NCBI GenBank assembly: GCA_030427905.1
Contig: JAUICL010000002.1
Span: forward strand, 496,001 to 560,000
Length of the DNA: 64,000 bases
Reading direction: 5' to 3'
Origin: Bacteroidia bacterium
GTDB lineage: Bacteria > Bacteroidota > Bacteroidia > Flavobacteriales_D > Cryomorphaceae
This document shows positions 37,427 to 45,848 of this stretch, in pieces; the first letter of the stretch is position 1, and the number at the start of each line of letters is the position of its first letter. The notes under the pieces are model-generated. The model worked only from the letters and a program-made list of their open reading frames with translations, had not been told where the DNA came from and made no database searches. A program made the position numbers and the translations under genes.

Positions 37427-40309
37427 ATGAAGTTACTCGCAGGAGTAGCTTTCTTTTTCATATTGCCTTTACAAACCGAAGCTCAGATATTTACTGAAGA
37501 TTTTGGTTTTGGAACTTGTGCTGATCAAGGTACGTTAGCTACTGATGCTGGGCTTGGTTGGTCAGAGACTGAGCTCATCGTTCATACGCCTGCTGCCAAT
37601 GAGTGGTATGTGTCTCCAACAGAAGGGGGAGGCTACGATCCTGATATCGACCCTTGTGGAGAGCGGTGTTCTGCCAACCCAGGGTTGATAAATAATTCAC
37701 TTCATATTGGAGATCCAACTCCTTTTGATGGTGGTGTCCCACCAGATTTAGGTGCTATCTATGAAGGTGGACCTGCAACAAACCAATACAATACGAACAG
37801 GAGAATTGAATCGCCTGTTATCGACGTGTCAGGTGTATGGAACATGGAGCTAAATTTTCGATATGCAGCTGGGCAAAATGTAAGTGATCGCGCCACAATA
37901 GTCTATTATAATGGAACGATATGGCAGGACATTGAAGCACTTCCTCAAACACCGACATGTTCAGCAACCAGTATTGAATGGGTCAACTATACCGTTCTTA
38001 TTCCAAACGATGCATCTAATATTTTGGACTTCCAGTTTGGTTTTAGATGGGAGAACAACTCTGATGGTAATGATACCCCCTTTAATGTTTCTGTTGCCAT
38101 TGATGATATCGAACTCTATGCAGGAACTCCACCCACTGCACCTGTAGCCGATTTTAGTGTAGAAGGTGGTAATGATCCTTTCTGTGAAAACAATTGCATC
38201 ACTTTCAATGATGAAACCGATTTTGATCCCAACTTTTCGACTGCACCAACTGGCGTGACCTATGCATGGGTATTTGAAGGAGGTAACCCAGCGACTAGCT
38301 CAGATCAAAACCCTGTAGTATGCTACGACGATCCAGGGACTTATGATGTGACACTTACCGTTACAGATAATATTGGGCCTAGTGCACCAGTTACGATGGT
38401 CGATTTCATTGAAGTACTTGACTGTGGTCCAGTCGTCGACTTTAGTGTTTCGAATACCACCCCATGTGCTAATGAGCAGTGTGTTGACTTTACGGATCTC
38501 AGCGTTCCGCAAATGGGCGATATGCAGTCATGGCTATGGACGTTTACAAGCGCCAGTGGAGCCGATGTGCAAACATCTACTGATCAAAACCCAGCGGGAA
38601 TTTGCTTGAATGAAGTTGGGTTCTACGACGTTTCGCTCGAAGCTAGCGATGAAGGTGGAGTAGAGATACTCACAATGACCAACATGATCGAAGTACTCGA
38701 TTGCTCAGGACCAGATATTGATTTTACAATAGATAGAAGTGTGATCTGTCCAGGGCAATGTGTCGAACTCACCGATATGTCGACTTCGAATGGCACAATC
38801 ACAGCTTGGAACTGGGATTTGCCTGGTGGTCAGGCGGAAGGAGAAACGATGCCGGGAATGAGCACGCAACAAAATCCTGTTGTTTGTTACGATACGCCAG
38901 GAACTTACAATATTACACTTTCAGCTACAGACGAAGAAGGCCCATCGGCCATTACCAAGACCATCCAAATTACAGTTGATCCTTGTACGGGGCCTCCCGA
39001 TGCAGGAATCGGTGCAAGTGAAACTGATATCTGTGCAGGCGACTGTGTTGACTTCCAGAGTCAATCTCTTGGTCTCGTTGAAGAGTATCTATGGGTATTT
39101 CAAGGAATTGAAGACGTAAACGATATTACTTCAACTGAGCAAAACCCTTCCGTAGTTTGCTACCCCAACCCTGGAGTGTACGATGTAACACTGACGGTGA
39201 GCAATTCGAATGGAGAAGTAGATTCTCAAGTGTTTACAGATTTCATTACAGTAAACTCTTGCATTAACCCACCTGTACCCAGAATTGAAGTAGGCTCTGA
39301 TACGATTTGTGCAGGAAAATGTGTAGACTACTTCTCTGTTAGCACAGGGATTGGAATTTCAGCTTGGGAGTGGAATTTTCAGGGAGCTGATATTGGTTCG
39401 CAAACTTCCACACTGGAAAACCCTACCAACATCTGTTATAGCCAAGGTGGAACTTTTGATGTTTCCTTAAAGGTAACTGGTGCTGCGGGTGATAGCACTA
39501 TTATTTTTCAAGATGCCATCGTAGTTGAAACAACCAGCGATTGTAGACCGACTATTGAGCCAATGATTCCAGACACGATCTGTGCAGGCGATTGTGCGAC
39601 ATTCGAAGCGATTTTCGCAGATGCTGATTCTGTAAGGTGGACATTTCAGGGTGGTAACCCAGCAACATCTACGGCGTTTAGCCCAGGTTTGGTTTGTTTC
39701 AACGAAGTAGGAAATTACATGATTATGATCGAAGCGTGGAACCCATCTGGTGCTGCGTTCCCTGTTATTGAAGAGATTTTTGTTGGTGAGCGCCCACCGC
39801 TTAATGCTGGCCCAGACTTGACTATTAATTCGGGTGCAGTTATTCAATTGACCGCTTCTTTAGGAGGCCTTACACCAATCGGTGACTTTCTGTGGCAGCC
39901 TTTTGAGCTAGTAGATGACTTTACTGCTCAAACGGTAACTACATCTCCATTAGAATCCACAACCTTTATTGTGTACTACCAAGAGCCACTTGGATGTCAA
40001 GCAAACGATACGATTAAAGTGAATGTCAACTACGTAGAAGCTGTAGGCGTGCCATCGGCATTTACTCCCAATGGGGATGGAGTAAATGATCAACTTCGGG
40101 TTCTAGGACAGGGAATTGCCCGCATGAACTTTAAAGTCTTCAATCGTTATGGTCAGTTGGTTTTTGAAACCGATGATCAATCAGAAGGTTGGGATGGACG
40201 TAAGAATGGAAAAGAATTGAACCCTGGAACATTTGCTTATACGCTTGAAGTGAATTTTGCTGAAGGCGCATCACAAGTCTTTAAAGGAAATGTAACGTTG
40301 GTAAGATAG
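37427..40309 (+). CDS. PKD-repeat T9SS type B cargo with Cys-pair motifs
   Basis: From ATG 37427 the 960-residue product begins with a signal peptide (MKLLAGVAFFFILPLQTEAQ). An N-terminal jellyroll-like domain (about 20-235) precedes six PKD-type repeats (about 245-830). Each repeat opens with a paired-Cys phrase (for example ICAGDCVDF, ICPGQCVEL, ICAGKCVDY) and carries 'QNP-xx-CY-xx-G-TYDVTLTV'. The C-terminal ~90 residues are the type B gliding-motility sorting domain (PSAFTPNGDGVNDQLR, then FNRYGQLVFET). It is expected on the cell surface. The gene 6 bp downstream encodes a PorP/SprF-family protein, the usual partner for export or anchoring of such cargo. Confidence 0.9.
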   Translation: MKLLAGVAFFFILPLQTEAQIFTEDFGFGTCADQGTLATDAGLGWSETELIVHTPAANEWYVSPTEGGGYDPDIDPCGERCSANPGLINNSLHIGDPTPFDGGVPPDLGAIYEGGPATNQYNTNRRIESPVIDVSGVWNMELNFRYAAGQNVSDRATIVYYNGTIWQDIEALPQTPTCSATSIEWVNYTVLIPNDASNILDFQFGFRWENNSDGNDTPFNVSVAIDDIELYAGTPPTAPVADFSVEGGNDPFCENNCITFNDETDFDPNFSTAPTGVTYAWVFEGGNPATSSDQNPVVCYDDPGTYDVTLTVTDNIGPSAPVTMVDFIEVLDCGPVVDFSVSNTTPCANEQCVDFTDLSVPQMGDMQSWLWTFTSASGADVQTSTDQNPAGICLNEVGFYDVSLEASDEGGVEILTMTNMIEVLDCSGPDIDFTIDRSVICPGQCVELTDMSTSNGTITAWNWDLPGGQAEGETMPGMSTQQNPVVCYDTPGTYNITLSATDEEGPSAITKTIQITVDPCTGPPDAGIGASETDICAGDCVDFQSQSLGLVEEYLWVFQGIEDVNDITSTEQNPSVVCYPNPGVYDVTLTVSNSNGEVDSQVFTDFITVNSCINPPVPRIEVGSDTICAGKCVDYFSVSTGIGISAWEWNFQGADIGSQTSTLENPTNICYSQGGTFDVSLKVTGAAGDSTIIFQDAIVVETTSDCRPTIEPMIPDTICAGDCATFEAIFADADSVRWTFQGGNPATSTAFSPGLVCFNEVGNYMIMIEAWNPSGAAFPVIEEIFVGERPPLNAGPDLTINSGAVIQLTASLGGLTPIGDFLWQPFELVDDFTAQTVTTSPLESTTFIVYYQEPLGCQANDTIKVNVNYVEAVGVPSAFTPNGDGVNDQLRVLGQGIARMNFKVFNRYGQLVFETDDQSEGWDGRKNGKELNPGTFAYTLEVNFAEGASQVFKGNVTLVR

Positions 40310-40315
40310 ACATCT

Positions 40316-41371
40316 ATGAAGAAAACTCTACTTTCTATAGCAGCTATAGCATTGATTTCACTGGGTGTGGAAGCCCAACAGGACTACCACTTCTCACAGT
40401 TCTTTGCGTCACCAATCACATACAATCCCGCAAACTCAGGGGCTTTTGAAAGTGATGTGCGTGCGGCAATTAACTATCGCTCGCAGTACGGTTCCATTTC
40501 TGAGCCGTTCAAAACATTTGCATTTGCAGCGGATGCCCCAATAAAACTTACCAAGAAAGCTTATGACCGCAACTTCTTAGGGGTAGGGCTCTTTGCAACG
40601 AATGATAATACCGGTGATATCGAGTTCAACAATTTCCACATTGCTGGAAACGTTGCATACGCGATAGATCTCGGTGGTACAAACGAAAACCCACACTTCG
40701 TATCACTTGGATTACAATTTGGGTATATGCAGCGTTCGCAAAACTTTGCAAGTGCTACATGGGAGCGACAGTGGGATGGAACGGGTTTTGATACCGGAGT
40801 TGCCAATGGCGAACAGCACGCCGGTAAAGTCACAGAGTCGAATTTTGACTTTGGTGGTGGAATGTCATGGTTCTACAGCATAAATGATCGGTCAAGAGTT
40901 TTGGTTGGAGCTGCCGTGCTTCACGCCAATAGACCTCAGGTTAATTTGCTCGGAAACGATGAAGCGCTAATGACTAAAGCTACCGGTCATATTAGTGCTG
41001 CTATCCGTCCAGCCGATTCAGAAGTGACTTATTTGCCGAACATCTTTGTGATGTTTCAAGGTCCGAACCGCATCATCGACGTAGGATCTGAGATAGAATT
41101 TAGTCTTTGGGATCGTACTCAATCCACACGGTTTAAGAACAATCTTTCGACCAATCTAGGAGCATACTACCGTGTTCAGGATGCTATTTACTTCATTGGA
41201 AGAGTAAACTATCACGACTTTTCGTTCGGGTTAAGTTATGACTTTACCATCTCGAAACTAGCCGCAAACAACAATGGCCGCGGTGGGGTAGAAATCGTTC
41301 TGACATATCAAAAAGCATTTAGCGGTCCAGGAAACAACCGCCAGAAACTTTACAAGAGCAAGGGACTCTAA
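40316..41371 (+). CDS. PorP/SprF family outer-membrane protein
   Basis: The 351-residue protein has a signal peptide (LLSIAAIALISLGVEAQ), the family N-terminus QQDYHFSQFFASPITYNPANSG, and amphipathic beta strands throughout, ending in VEIVLTYQKAF. PorP/SprF proteins form outer-membrane barrels that accompany T9SS type B cargo such as SprB. Its position 6 bp after a type B cargo gene fits a dedicated cargo-partner pair. It meets the convergent 41378 gene with a 6-bp gap in which the two stop regions form a small hairpin. Confidence 0.92.
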   Translation: MKKTLLSIAAIALISLGVEAQQDYHFSQFFASPITYNPANSGAFESDVRAAINYRSQYGSISEPFKTFAFAADAPIKLTKKAYDRNFLGVGLFATNDNTGDIEFNNFHIAGNVAYAIDLGGTNENPHFVSLGLQFGYMQRSQNFASATWERQWDGTGFDTGVANGEQHAGKVTESNFDFGGGMSWFYSINDRSRVLVGAAVLHANRPQVNLLGNDEALMTKATGHISAAIRPADSEVTYLPNIFVMFQGPNRIIDVGSEIEFSLWDRTQSTRFKNNLSTNLGAYYRVQDAIYFIGRVNYHDFSFGLSYDFTISKLAANNNGRGGVEIVLTYQKAFSGPGNNRQKLYKSKGL

Positions 41372-41377
41372 CCGAAG

Positions 41378-41893
41378 TTAGATCCGCTTCATTTGCGCTT
41401 GAATCATTTTCACCTGCTCGTCAAGAAGTTTATTCTTGTCGAGCTTTTTTACTTCTGATAGCAAGTTAATCGCCTCACGCTTTTTGCGCTTCATTACGGC
41501 AATACCGGCTAGATTAAGTTTTGCCATAGCCTCGTCAGTCTTCATTCTCAGACCTATCGAAATAGCCCTTCTGAAGAATTTTTCTGCCTTAGTTGCACTT
41601 TGGGTTTGCGCATAGATCAATCCGGTGAGATAGTAGTAATAAGCTTCCTGCCCCTTAGGTAGCTGATCTGGGCTTTTGATTTTAGCTAGTGTCTTTTCGG
41701 CTTTATCAAATTTTCCGCGGCGCATTTGCACAAAGGCTATCATGATCAATTCATGTCTGAATAAACCGAGCACAAAAAGTCCAGCCAAGAGAATAAATAA
41801 AATTCCATTGCCAATATTGCCCATTGTGAATTGGTAAACAGACCATCCAATAGAAGCAACGGCCAATACTATCTTGATTATTCGGTTTATCAT
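41378..41893 (-). CDS. Small membrane protein with TPR-like domain
   Basis: The 171-residue protein has two hydrophobic helices at the N-terminus (about residues 5-22 and 27-44), then a helical TPR-like domain (about 52-165; YYYLTGLIYAQTQ and AEKFFRRAISIG). The domain is basic. I do not recognise a named family beyond the TPR fold. A role as an inner-membrane scaffold is a guess. It is monocistronic and divergent from the DUF4252-sigma operon, whose regulatory region it shares. Confidence 0.75.
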   Translation of the reverse strand: MINRIIKIVLAVASIGWSVYQFTMGNIGNGILFILLAGLFVLGLFRHELIMIAFVQMRRGKFDKAEKTLAKIKSPDQLPKGQEAYYYYLTGLIYAQTQSATKAEKFFRRAISIGLRMKTDEAMAKLNLAGIAVMKRKKREAINLLSEVKKLDKNKLLDEQVKMIQAQMKRI

Positions 41894-41952
41894 CTTCGAT
41901 CAATTTAGGCCGACAAATTTAATCACATGCCTTAAACATTCAGATTAAAATA

Positions 41953-41975
41953 GATCATTCTACAAAAAAATGATC
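41953..41975. promoter_or_regulatory. Inverted repeat GATCATT-N9-AATGATC, operator candidate
   Basis: A perfect 7-bp inverted repeat lies between two divergent genes (starts at 41893 minus and 42035 plus). It is just upstream of the ECF-type promoter at 41981, so it could bind a regulator of either gene. No T-run follows a compact stem, so a terminator is unlikely. Confidence 0.4.
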
Positions 41976-41980
41976 AGGGG

Positions 41981-42006
41981 TGTAACATTAATTGAAGTGA
42001 GTCGTC
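41981..42006 (+). promoter_or_regulatory. ECF-sigma-type promoter of the DUF4252 operon
   Basis: TGTAAC (41981-41986) and CGTC (42003-42006) are separated by exactly 16 bp. This matches the AAC ... CGT architecture recognised by many extracytoplasmic-function sigma factors. The predicted transcript start is about 25 bp before the ATG at 42035. The operon encodes its own ECF sigma factor, so autoregulation is likely. Confidence 0.45.
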
Positions 42007-42034
42007 TTCGCTCAAAACCATTAAACGAAACATC

Positions 42035-42793
42035 ATGAATAAAATCTTACAGGGAATCATTGGCTTAATGATAGCTGTTTCTCCAGCCTTAGCCCAAAAC
42101 GATGCCATCACACAATACTTTGGTGATTACGATCAAAAAGAAGACTTAACCACTATTTCTATTTCAGGAAAAGCTTTTGAAATGCTTGAAGATGTGGATA
42201 CGGATGATCCTGATGCTCAAAAAATGCTAGATATGGCGTCGAGCATCGAGAGTATGCGAATGGTCATAGACGAAGATGAGCCATCAGCTCGAAGGTTGGC
42301 CAAAGAAGCCCATCAAAAAGTTTTGAAAAGATTCGAAGATTTGGTGACCATTTCGGAGAAAGACGCGTTGGTATATGTCATGGTCGATGAATCTAATGGT
42401 ACCGTTTACGAAGTGCTCGTGATTGTTGGAAGCGACAAAGAGTTTATCCTAGCTTCGCTAAAAGGCGAGATGAAACTTAAAGATGTTGGAGCCTTGACCA
42501 GTCAGCTCTCAAACATGGGCAAAGAAGTCTTTGATCAGTCTCCATTCGCCCCTAACGATGTGAAAGTATATCCCAACCCTGCTAGAACGGGCGAACCAGT
42601 TTCGGTAGAATTGCCCGAAGAAATGAAAGGTGCTAAGGTGCGGATATACAATAGCACTGGAAAAGAAGTGACCAGTTTTATAGCTGGAACAGATCGCCAT
42701 CAAATAGATACCAATAGACTTGGTAAGGGTATCTTTGTCTTGAAAGCGAAAAAAGGAGATATTGAAACGACGCGAAAATTCGTTCTGAACTAA
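42035..42793 (+). CDS. DUF4252 protein with T9SS type A sorting domain
   Basis: The 252-residue protein has a signal peptide (GLMIAVSPALAQ), a DUF4252 domain (about 24-170; YFGDYDQKEDLTTISISGKAFEML, then a VMVDESNGTVYEVLVIVG strand pair) and a ~75-residue T9SS C-terminal sorting domain (KVYPNPARTGEPVSVELPEE to TTRKFVLN). It should be secreted across the outer membrane and left at the cell surface. DUF4252 has no established function. It is the first gene of the sigma operon, 22 bp before the sigma factor, and a paralogue of the genes at 43854 and 44398. Confidence 0.88.
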   Translation: MNKILQGIIGLMIAVSPALAQNDAITQYFGDYDQKEDLTTISISGKAFEMLEDVDTDDPDAQKMLDMASSIESMRMVIDEDEPSARRLAKEAHQKVLKRFEDLVTISEKDALVYVMVDESNGTVYEVLVIVGSDKEFILASLKGEMKLKDVGALTSQLSNMGKEVFDQSPFAPNDVKVYPNPARTGEPVSVELPEEMKGAKVRIYNSTGKEVTSFIAGTDRHQIDTNRLGKGIFVLKAKKGDIETTRKFVLN

Positions 42794-42815
42794 ATGAGTT
42801 TACGCGCCGAAGCCT

Positions 42816-43331
42816 ATGGATAAAACGACATTTCAAGAAAAGGTTTTGGTGCTCCAGCACAAGATGTTCAGGTTTGCTGTGTCTTATATGAAAAGCGAAA
42901 CAGAAGCAATGGATGTGGTACAAGATGTGCTTATGAAACTCTGGGAAGACAGGAACTCCCTTTCTCGCAAAGAGAACTTGGAAGCCTGGTCTATGACCTT
43001 GGTGCGAAATATGTCGCTGGATAAATTGAAGCGAGCGGAGCGAAAATTGAAATCGGATTGGGAATCGGCTATGGTCGTTGCTCCACCAACTGGACAGAAT
43101 CCCAGTAAGCAATACGATCACGTGGAAGGGAAGCGGGAAGTTGAGAAGTTACTCGAAAATTTGCCCGAAGCCTTGGCAAAGACTTTTCACCTGAGAGAAA
43201 TTCAGGGATATGCCTATGCAGAAATCGCAGACATTCTCGATTTGAATATGAGTCAAGTAAAAGTGAACCTTTTTAGAGCGCGGAAAGCTGTGCGTGAACA
43301 ACTTGAAAAAATGTACGCTTATGGAGTTTGA
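42816..43331 (+). CDS. ECF-type RNA polymerase sigma factor
   Basis: The 171-residue protein has sigma-70 region 2 (about residues 10-75; SETEAMDVVQDVLMKLWEDR) and region 4 (about 110-160; REIQGYAYAEIADILDLNMSQVKVNLFRARK), and nothing else, as in ECF sigma factors. It would direct RNA polymerase to a small regulon. The gene directly downstream overlaps it by 11 bp and encodes a single-pass membrane protein, the normal arrangement for a cognate anti-sigma factor. The ECF-style promoter at 41981 makes positive autoregulation likely. Confidence 0.92.
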   Translation: MDKTTFQEKVLVLQHKMFRFAVSYMKSETEAMDVVQDVLMKLWEDRNSLSRKENLEAWSMTLVRNMSLDKLKRAERKLKSDWESAMVVAPPTGQNPSKQYDHVEGKREVEKLLENLPEALAKTFHLREIQGYAYAEIADILDLNMSQVKVNLFRARKAVREQLEKMYAYGV

Positions 43332-43839
43332 GAAATTCAAATATCTGGAAAATAAATATTGGAAAGGCGAGACTACTATTGATGAAGAAGCAATGCTCCA
43401 AGAAGCAGTGACAATGAACCCTGAGTATGCATCTCCTTCATTAAAAGCGGTCTTCGGATATTCTTCTAATCTTAAAGAAGTGAAGCTCCCGGAACAATTC
43501 GAAGCTGACTTTTGGAATAGAGTGGATGAAGAATCTGGCACTGCGAAAGTTATTCCTTTCAGGGTTGATGCTTTTATCCGATATGCTGCCGTGGGTATTA
43601 TTCTCTTAGCACTCTCATTCAGTATTGGGCATTTTCTTATGAATAATGATGATCATACACACACCATGTCTAGCAGCTTGGCCACCACAGAAGATACCTA
43701 CCAAAACCCAAAAGAAGCATTTGAAGAAGCTAAAAAAGCTTTGCTTTACGCATCCGTTCAAATGAAAAAAGGCACGAGTAAAGTCAATGAGCTAAAAAGA
43801 TTAGATCAGACCATGAGTGCCATTGAATCGCGACATTAA
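43321..43839 (+). CDS. Probable anti-sigma factor, single-pass membrane protein
   Basis: The 172-residue product starts at ATG 43321 inside the end of the sigma gene; the longer frame from 43294 adds residues only because it reads through that overlap. It has an N-terminal cytosolic helical part (MEFEKFKYLENKYWKGET to about 75), one membrane helix (about 82-100, IRYAAVGIILLALSFSIGHF) and a C-terminal external part of about 70 residues. There is no clear zinc-binding HxxxCxxC motif. The anti-sigma role comes from topology and position. The MEFEK-like N-terminus with a KYWKGETT motif is common among Bacteroidota proteins next to ECF sigma genes. Confidence 0.78.
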   Translation: MEFEKFKYLENKYWKGETTIDEEAMLQEAVTMNPEYASPSLKAVFGYSSNLKEVKLPEQFEADFWNRVDEESGTAKVIPFRVDAFIRYAAVGIILLALSFSIGHFLMNNDDHTHTMSSSLATTEDTYQNPKEAFEEAKKALLYASVQMKKGTSKVNELKRLDQTMSAIESRH

Positions 43840-43853
43840 ACAAGAAAGAATTA

Positions 43854-44405
43854 ATGCATATGAAACTCAGAAATATAGGAATTACAACCGCGCTCATACT
43901 CGTTTCAGGGCTAAGCGCCTTGTATGCGCAAGACGCTATAGACCGGTATTTTTCGAAATACGCTGACGATAGCCGCTTCACCACGATTGTTATCTCGTCC
44001 AAAATGTTTGAGTTGTTCGCTGATCTCGATATCGATGACCCCGATAGCAAAGACGTTCAGGAAACGCTCAAAGGGTTGAAAGGTATTCGAATCTTAGCCT
44101 ATGATCAGTCGGAAGATGAGAAAGCCCTGACCACTAATTTTAAATCAGAAGTAGGTAAGCTCGGAAAGGAGTATGAACTTTTGATGAGCGTGGATGAAAG
44201 CGACGAAAAGGTGAGATTTTTTGTCAGGGAAGACAATGGTACCATTGCAGAACTGTTTATGATAGTTGGTGGGCAGGGAAATCTCTTTCTTATGTCATTA
44301 GTTGGAGAAATTGACTTGTCGAAAGTCTCAAAGCTCTCAAAGAACTTGAATATCGGTGGAATGGATTACCTTGACAATCTGGACGAAACTCCCAAAAGTG
44401 AGTAA
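43854..44405 (+). CDS. DUF4252 protein, secreted form
   Basis: The 183-residue protein has a signal peptide (ITTALILVSGLSALYAQ) and a DUF4252 domain over the rest (YFSKYADDSRFTTIVISSKMFELF, then VRFFVREDNGTIAELFMIVGG and FLMSLVGEIDLS). It has neither a lipobox Cys nor a T9SS tail, so it is predicted to stay soluble in the periplasm. It closely parallels the N-terminal 170 residues of the 42035 product. It starts 14 bp after the anti-sigma gene. MKLRN at 43860 is an equally good start. Confidence 0.88.
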   Translation: MHMKLRNIGITTALILVSGLSALYAQDAIDRYFSKYADDSRFTTIVISSKMFELFADLDIDDPDSKDVQETLKGLKGIRILAYDQSEDEKALTTNFKSEVGKLGKEYELLMSVDESDEKVRFFVREDNGTIAELFMIVGGQGNLFLMSLVGEIDLSKVSKLSKNLNIGGMDYLDNLDETPKSE

Positions 44406-44949
44406 ACAAACGCTTTTTCTGATCATATTTTTGCTTAGCCTGGGAAGCTGCGGAGTTCGCAACGAAGAGAGTTTATACTTAAGCGAATTTTTAGTGGAGC
44501 ATAGAAGGGCAGCTAAACTGTACTTCTATCCAAGCACTATCCGTATGCTCGGAAAAATTATGAGCAATGAATCCGTAAACGCGACCAATGAAATAAAGAA
44601 TGGAAAGCTCGTGTTTTCATGGAGTGAAGAGCATTTCGACCTTTCTTCATTCTTCAGCGAAATAGGTGATGGATTGCAAAAAGAAGGCTACGACCAGATT
44701 ATCCAGGTGAAAAGTAGCGAAAGTGCTTATCGCGTTTTTTTCAAGGAAGGAAATGATGCCATGTATGTCGTTTTAGTTGAAAACGACTATGGCGATTTCG
44801 TGATCGAAATGGTAGGTTCATTATCATACGGTGGTCTCATGGAGCTTTCTAAAATGGACTTTAGGGAGATGGCAGACACCTTTGGCGTAGCTCGGCAGCA
44901 ATCAGAAGAAAGTGATACAACCAGGGTTGATTCAACTACAGCACAATGA
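44398..44949 (+). CDS. DUF4252-like lipoprotein
   Basis: From GTG 44398 the product has 183 residues and a lipoprotein signal (LFLIIFLLSLGSCGVR) with the modified Cys near residue 18. The mature domain is a diverged copy of the neighbouring DUF4252 proteins: the segments YRVFFKEGNDAMYVVLVEND and FVIEMVGSLSYGGLMELSK align with VRFFVREDNGTIAELFMIVG and FLMSLVGEIDLSKVSKLSK of the preceding gene. The start overlaps the previous gene by 8 bp; the upstream ATG at 44356 would spoil the lipoprotein signal. The gene end overlaps the ABC ATPase start by 4 bp (ATGA), indicating translational coupling. Confidence 0.82.
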   Translation: MSKQTLFLIIFLLSLGSCGVRNEESLYLSEFLVEHRRAAKLYFYPSTIRMLGKIMSNESVNATNEIKNGKLVFSWSEEHFDLSSFFSEIGDGLQKEGYDQIIQVKSSESAYRVFFKEGNDAMYVVLVENDYGDFVIEMVGSLSYGGLMELSKMDFREMADTFGVARQQSEESDTTRVDSTTAQ

Positions 44950-45848
44950 TGGAGAGTGTTCTGAAAATAAATGGCTTGACTAAGCGGTATGGAAGACTTA
45001 CCGCAGTTGACAGCTTAAATTTGGAGATCCCTAAGGGAACGGTTTTCGGATTGCTTGGCCCAAATGGAAGTGGTAAATCCACTACCCTGGGAATGGTTTT
45101 AGGTGTAGTCAATCCATCTGGAGGTAGTTTTGAATGGTTGAGCCAGGGGAGTGGCCACAAGGTGCGCAGGCGGATAGGAGCTATCATTGAAAATCCAAGC
45201 TTTTATCATTACCTCACGGCATACGAGAATCTCCGTGTAGTTTGCCGGATCAAAAAAGTAGACATTTCACGAATCGAAACAGTTTTGAAACGCGTTAGCC
45301 TATTCGAAAGAAAGAATGATGCTTTTTCGACTTTTTCATTGGGGATGAAACAAAGGCTGGCCATAGCTTCAGCTCTATTGCCTGATCCAGAAGTTATGAT
45401 TCTCGATGAACCAACCAATGGGCTTGATCCCGAAGGGATAGCCGAAATTAGAGAATTGATCCAGAGTCTGGCTGAAGATGGCCGCACCATCGTGCTGGCG
45501 AGTCACTTGCTCGACGAAGTTCAGAAAATCTGCTCACATTTTTGTGTGCTGAATCGTGGTAAGAAGGTCTACCAAGGCTCAGTAGAAGAGCTTCTAAACT
45601 CGAGTGCTAGTTTGAAGCTTTCCGCACAAAACAGTAATGAGCTTGGTAGATTGCTGCGCGAATCTGCGCAGGTGGAGCAAGTGTTACAGGTTGATAGCTA
45701 TTTCAAGGTAAAACTCAACCAAGGTGCTACCAGTGGGACATTGAACAAGGAGTTGATCGAAAGCGGAATTGTGCTGTCAGAACTTGCCATTGATTCGAAC
45801 TCGCTGGAAAAGAAGTTTTTAGAAATTCTCAATACTCAAGCGAGATGA
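44946..45848 (+). CDS. ABC transporter ATP-binding protein
   Basis: The 300-residue cytosolic ATPase has Walker A (LLGPNGSGKST), the ABC signature (FSLGMKQRLAIASALL), Walker B (VMILDEPTNGLDPEG) and the H-loop (LASHLLDEV). It groups with ATPases of ABC-2 type exporters (BcrA/NatA/CcmA-like). The C-terminal ~80 residues are a non-catalytic extension. It overlaps the lipoprotein gene by 4 bp and its permease by 4 bp, so the transporter is firmly part of the DUF4252-sigma transcript. The substrate is unknown. Confidence 0.94.
   Translation: MMESVLKINGLTKRYGRLTAVDSLNLEIPKGTVFGLLGPNGSGKSTTLGMVLGVVNPSGGSFEWLSQGSGHKVRRRIGAIIENPSFYHYLTAYENLRVVCRIKKVDISRIETVLKRVSLFERKNDAFSTFSLGMKQRLAIASALLPDPEVMILDEPTNGLDPEGIAEIRELIQSLAEDGRTIVLASHLLDEVQKICSHFCVLNRGKKVYQGSVEELLNSSASLKLSAQNSNELGRLLRESAQVEQVLQVDSYFKVKLNQGATSGTLNKELIESGIVLSELAIDSNSLEKKFLEILNTQAR

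Noticed and set aside
43294..43320. Upstream start of the anti-sigma gene
   Set aside because: These codons lie within the sigma gene and add nothing resembling the family N-terminus; ATG 43321 is preferred.
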